A stretch of DNA of 64,000 nt, from assembly GCA_029263415.1 (NCBI GenBank), contig JAJCXN010000056.1, forward strand, positions 186,001-250,000, written 5' to 3'. This stretch comes from Acidobacteriota bacterium. Lineage in GTDB: Bacteria; Acidobacteriota; Thermoanaerobaculia; Multivoradales; Multivoraceae. How positions within the stretch are numbered: the first letter of the stretch is position 1; every line of letters starts with the position of its first letter. The notes under the pieces are model-generated. The model searched no databases, had not been told where the DNA came from, and was given only the letters and a program-made list of their open reading frames with translations. Shown here in pieces: positions 60,767 to 64,000 of this stretch. The position numbers and the translations under genes were made by a program.

Positions 60767-62611
60767 CTACAGATACCCCCGCTGCTGCAAGCGGAACAGC
60801 TCGGCGTAGCGCCCACCCTTGTCCATCAACTCTTCGTGGCTTCCTCGGTCGGTGATGCGCCCCTCATCCATCACGATGATGTCGTCGGCCATGCGCACGG
60901 TCGAGAAGCGATGAGAGATCAAGATCACCATGTCGTCCTCGGTCATCGATCTCACATGATCGAACACCTGCGCCTCTGCCGCCGCGTCCATCGCCGCAGT
61001 GGGCTCGTCCAACACAAAGATGTCCGCATCGCGCCGCATGAAAGCGCGCGACAAGGCCACTTTCTGCCACTGCCCGCCCGACAACTCTCGACCCGCGAAG
61101 AACCAGCGACCTAGCTGTGTCTTGTAGCCATCTGGCAGACCTTCGAGAAACGGCGCGGCCAATCCCCGCTCGGCAGACGACCGCCAGCGCTCCTCGTCAT
61201 CCACGGCCTCGATGTCACCTACACCAATGTTCTCTCCAGCCAAGAATTGGTAGCGCGCAAAGTCTTGGAAAACGACCGCGATCTTGCGCCGCAAGACCAC
61301 TGGATCCCACTCGCTCATCGGAACCCCCTCGAGCAGGATCTGGCCCTCATCGGGTTCGTACAGCCGTGTCAGCAGCTTGATTAGAGTGGTCTTGCCAGAG
61401 CCGTTGTCGCCTACCAAGGCGAGAGCACGGCCAGGCTTGATCTCCAGATCGATGTTGCGCACGGCCGGCGAGTCTGTACCTGGATAGCTGAAGGTGACGT
61501 TGTCGAAGCGCACTCCTGCACTGGAGTCTTTACCCACCATGGTGGCACCGCTCAACTCGGGAACGGGCTGTTCGAGGTACTCATACAGGTTAGACAGATA
61601 GAGATTGTCCTCGTACATGCCCCCAATCGCACTTAACGACGCTGCCACCGCCGCTTGTCCTTGCTTGAACAGCAGCAGGTACATCGTCATCTCGCCCAAG
61701 GTGATCCGACTCATCACCGCCGCCACCCCGATCCACGCGTAAGCGCCGTAGAAGGCAGCCGTGCTTACTAGGCCGAGAACAAAGCCCCAAGCGCCCCGTC
61801 GCAGAGTCAGTGATCGATCCTGCGCGTAGTGGCGGCCGAAGATCTCGCGATACTTGCCGAGCAGGTGAGGCCCTAATCCGAAGATCTGGACTTCCTTGGC
61901 ATAAGCGTCGTTTGCCATCACCGACTCGAGATACATCTGTTTGCGAGACTCAGGCGATCGCCAGCGAAACAGCTGAAAGGCGTCGCCTGAAAACTTAGCT
62001 TCGACGATGAAGGCGGGCAAGCCGGCAACGACCAGCAGAGCAACTGCCCACGGTGAGAATCCAAGCAGCAACACAGCGAAGGTTGCGATCGAAATCAAGT
62101 TCTGCATTAAGCCGAAGGTCTTGGTAACCAAGCTGACCGGGCGAGTTGAAGCTTGGCGCCGAGCGCGGGTGAGCTTGTCGTAGAACTCCGAATCCTCGAA
62201 CTGCGCAAGTTCGAGGGTGACCGCCTTCTCCAAGATCATCTCGTTGACACGAAAGCCAAGCTGGGCCTGGAGCAACGACTGACAGACCGCGATCGCTCGC
62301 TGGGATGCGGCAAGCGCGGCCATCACCACCCCTTCGACACCAATCCAATAAAGCACTGGTTGCCCCACGTCCCGCCAGCTGGCCCCCTCTTGAGCCGCAG
62401 CAGACGCTGCGACGACGGCGTCAACGATATGCCGACCGACCCAGGCTGCGGCCGCTGGCAGCACCGCTGCGACCAAGGTCGCCAACCCGAAACCGAGAGT
62501 CAGCCGACGGTTGGTCGTCCATACCAGTTCGATGGCCCGCTTGGAGTAGCGAAAGACCCCAAGGAACTGAGTGGGGCGCAGAGTGGTCGATTCGTCAGGA
62601 GGGGGCACCAT
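60767..62611 (-). CDS. ABC exporter-type transporter (fused permease and ATPase)
   Basis: The protein has about 614 residues from ATG 62611. The six-helix membrane domain covers roughly residues 20-330, then a nucleotide-binding domain with Walker A GDNGSGKTTLIKL, signature LSGGQWQKVALSRAF, and Walker B IFVLDEPTAAMDA with the H-loop LISHRFSTVR. It works as a dimer. The substrate is unknown; exporters of this half-size type move lipids, peptides or drugs. The frame is open to 62740, overlapping the end of the NamZ-like gene, and the start is uncertain. It sits between the NamZ-like gene and fdhA on one strand. Confidence 0.88.
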   Translation of the reverse strand: MVPPPDESTTLRPTQFLGVFRYSKRAIELVWTTNRRLTLGFGLATLVAAVLPAAAAWVGRHIVDAVVAASAAAQEGASWRDVGQPVLYWIGVEGVVMAALAASQRAIAVCQSLLQAQLGFRVNEMILEKAVTLELAQFEDSEFYDKLTRARRQASTRPVSLVTKTFGLMQNLISIATFAVLLLGFSPWAVALLVVAGLPAFIVEAKFSGDAFQLFRWRSPESRKQMYLESVMANDAYAKEVQIFGLGPHLLGKYREIFGRHYAQDRSLTLRRGAWGFVLGLVSTAAFYGAYAWIGVAAVMSRITLGEMTMYLLLFKQGQAAVAASLSAIGGMYEDNLYLSNLYEYLEQPVPELSGATMVGKDSSAGVRFDNVTFSYPGTDSPAVRNIDLEIKPGRALALVGDNGSGKTTLIKLLTRLYEPDEGQILLEGVPMSEWDPVVLRRKIAVVFQDFARYQFLAGENIGVGDIEAVDDEERWRSSAERGLAAPFLEGLPDGYKTQLGRWFFAGRELSGGQWQKVALSRAFMRRDADIFVLDEPTAAMDAAAEAQVFDHVRSMTEDDMVILISHRFSTVRMADDIIVMDEGRITDRGSHEELMDKGGRYAELFRLQQRGYL

Positions 62612-62700
62612 GGAGGTGCTGAGACTACTAGCACTCAGCTGCACTGAAGCGAAGGATCGTCTCGGGTGCCCGCGCCCGCAATCGAAGCGAGTTCCTCGCC

Positions 62701-63990
62701 CTACTCGTAGAGCAGGGCTCCCAACCGTCGAGAACGCCATGTCTTAGCGTCAGCAGCGACCACGGCTAGATGTTGGTCGAGCGGCTCTCCCCCGACCAGT
62801 TGATCGCGGGCTACGGGGGTACCCAGCAGCCAGGTCAAGGCCTCGCCACCGCGACGCAGTTCGAACTCGGGGTGCCGGGCCAACCGACTGAGCAACGTGA
62901 GACCCAGCGCGTACTGATCGATGCTGCCTGGGCCCGGCTCTAGGCGTAGGCCGTGACATTGCTCACCGAGGAACTTCGGAGCAGCAGCTGCCGCTGATGC
63001 CAAGGGCTTGAACTCGGTCGCGACTGCAACGACATTGAACTCAGCAAACAGCTGAATGAGGTCGGCACGCAGCGCTGGATCGAACCATGGTGCCCCGATC
63101 ATAAGGAAAGGTGCCTCGGTGCCGCGGCCTTCGGAGACATTGGTCGCCTCCAGCATGGCGGTGGCTGGATAAAGCAGAGCCGCGGATGGGCTGCGCAAGT
63201 TGGGCGACGGGTTGCGCCAATTGAGGCCGGTATCAGCCCAGGTTTGCGATCGACGCCAGCCTTCGAGCGGAATCACATACAGCCGACCGGCCGAAAGAAC
63301 GCTATATGAACGCGCCTCTTGGAAAGAGTGCATCGCCATTTCACCGACGGTCAAGCCCGAAACGAGTGTGCCCGGCGCCCGACTAACCAGGCTCAAGGCG
63401 ACCGAAGGATCACGCACAGGGCCCGAAACGTGCTGGCCTCCGAGTGGGTTCGGTCGATCGAGAACCACCACATCAAGGCCGGCGTCCAGTGCCGCTTGAA
63501 CGCTGAGCAACATGGTACTCGCGTAGGTATAGAAGCGAACCCCTGCGCCTTGCAAGTCGACAACCAGTACATCAAGGTCTGCGAGCTGCTCAGCGCTTGG
63601 GCTGGTGCGGGCACCGTAGAGGGAAACCACCTCAAGACCGCTATAAGCGTCCACTCCATCGACGACTGTTTCGCCGGCGGCAGCTGTTCCCCGCAAACCA
63701 TGCTCTGGAGAGAACAGCCGGCGAACGTCGTAGTCATGTCCAAGGAACACGTCAATCGCGTGCCGCCCAGTTCGGGTCATCGAAGCGCCGTGCACAACTA
63801 ACCCGATGCGTTGACTCTCAAACAACGGGTCTCCGTCGCGCTCGAGCACATCGAGGCCAGTCAGTACCACCGAAGGCTGTAGCGGCGCTGTGTCGGTCGA
63901 ATCAGGATTGGTGCGCTCGCCAGGGCCACATGAATAGAGGATCACCGCGCCAAGACAAACAACGATGACTCCGACCTGTCGTTTTCTCAT
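62701..63990 (-). CDS. namZ: NamZ-type (DUF1343, GH171) exo-beta-N-acetylmuramidase lipoprotein
   Basis: The 429-residue protein starts with a lipoprotein signal (VIVVCLGAVILYSC, Cys near residue 21). The DUF1343 domain follows: IGLVVHGASMTRTGRHAID, VRRLFSPEHGLRGTAAAGE, VDLQGAGVRFYTYASTM, VVLDRPNPLGG and GLNWRNPSPNLRSPSAALLYPATAM. Family member NamZ of Bacillus subtilis removes terminal MurNAc from peptidoglycan fragments. Here it would recycle wall fragments in the periplasm. ATG 63990 lies near the window edge with AGGGA almost abutting it; the promoter is outside the window. Confidence 0.85.
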   Translation of the reverse strand: MRKRQVGVIVVCLGAVILYSCGPGERTNPDSTDTAPLQPSVVLTGLDVLERDGDPLFESQRIGLVVHGASMTRTGRHAIDVFLGHDYDVRRLFSPEHGLRGTAAAGETVVDGVDAYSGLEVVSLYGARTSPSAEQLADLDVLVVDLQGAGVRFYTYASTMLLSVQAALDAGLDVVVLDRPNPLGGQHVSGPVRDPSVALSLVSRAPGTLVSGLTVGEMAMHSFQEARSYSVLSAGRLYVIPLEGWRRSQTWADTGLNWRNPSPNLRSPSAALLYPATAMLEATNVSEGRGTEAPFLMIGAPWFDPALRADLIQLFAEFNVVAVATEFKPLASAAAAAPKFLGEQCHGLRLEPGPGSIDQYALGLTLLSRLARHPEFELRRGGEALTWLLGTPVARDQLVGGEPLDQHLAVVAADAKTWRSRRLGALLYE

Positions 63991-64000
63991 TCCCTATCGC

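Overview
The window is 64 kb of gene-dense, moderately GC-rich bacterial chromosome with about 46 protein genes. I see no rRNA, tRNA or CRISPR array and no intact mobile element. The cell is Gram-negative: there is a TonB-dependent-receptor barrel, an outer-membrane-type barrel, lipoproteins and Tat substrates. C-terminal DGFExGD tags, an ELWxxDGT-repeat protein, a choice-of-anchor-B protein, LytTR/LytS regulation and large carboxypeptidase-regulatory-domain proteins are in my experience common in Acidobacteriota such as Thermoanaerobaculia. That placement is inference; Lysobacterales or Myxococcota are not excluded.

Layout. 1-8.7 kb: a GST gene cut by the window edge, TrhA, a thioesterase, a secreted ELWxxDGT protein, and a TPR/LytS/LytTR operon. 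8.8-19.2 kb: on the minus strand an MBL hydrolase, a methyltransferase and a 1264-residue amidohydrolase fused to a TonB-dependent-receptor-like barrel; on the plus strand a Tricorn protease coupled by ATGA overlap to a carbamoyltransferase with altered substrate loops. 19.2-28 kb: a decayed yefM-yoeB pair and two giant tandem paralogues. 28.4-31.4 kb: a DcsG-like ATP-grasp enzyme, a DegT aminotransferase and a phosphoglycosyl transferase. 31.7-44.3 kb: secreted and envelope proteins (choice-of-anchor B, phospholipase D, two PlsC acyltransferases, an LPMO-like protein, an amidohydrolase, a SLOG protein, an outer-membrane protein) and RidA. 44.4-55.5 kb: a Ser/Thr kinase, a YHS protein, PhzF, a cell-wall amidase, a MamK-like actin, a methyltransferase, and a membrane protein/symporter/GH109-like oxidoreductase operon. 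55.6-64 kb: a selenocysteine formate dehydrogenase operon, an ABC exporter and a NamZ-type muramidase lipoprotein.

Themes. (1) Peptide and polymer scavenging: Tricorn protease, two amidohydrolases (one tethered to an outer-membrane barrel), an LPMO-like protein and a solute symporter. (2) Formate oxidation through a selenoprotein whose UGA at 60165-60167 splits the gene into two apparent frames; a SECIS-like hairpin with a GGUCU loop follows at the E. coli spacing. (3) Short tandem duplications (9-17 bp) recur, often starting at or just after stop codons, and in multiples of three inside genes (MTase, PLD, Ser/Thr kinase, histidine kinase). This looks like a genome-wide mutational habit.

Most unusual candidates: the amidohydrolase-receptor fusion, the non-canonical carbamoyltransferase coupled to Tricorn, the selenoprotein FDH, and the MamK-like actin beside a cell-wall amidase.
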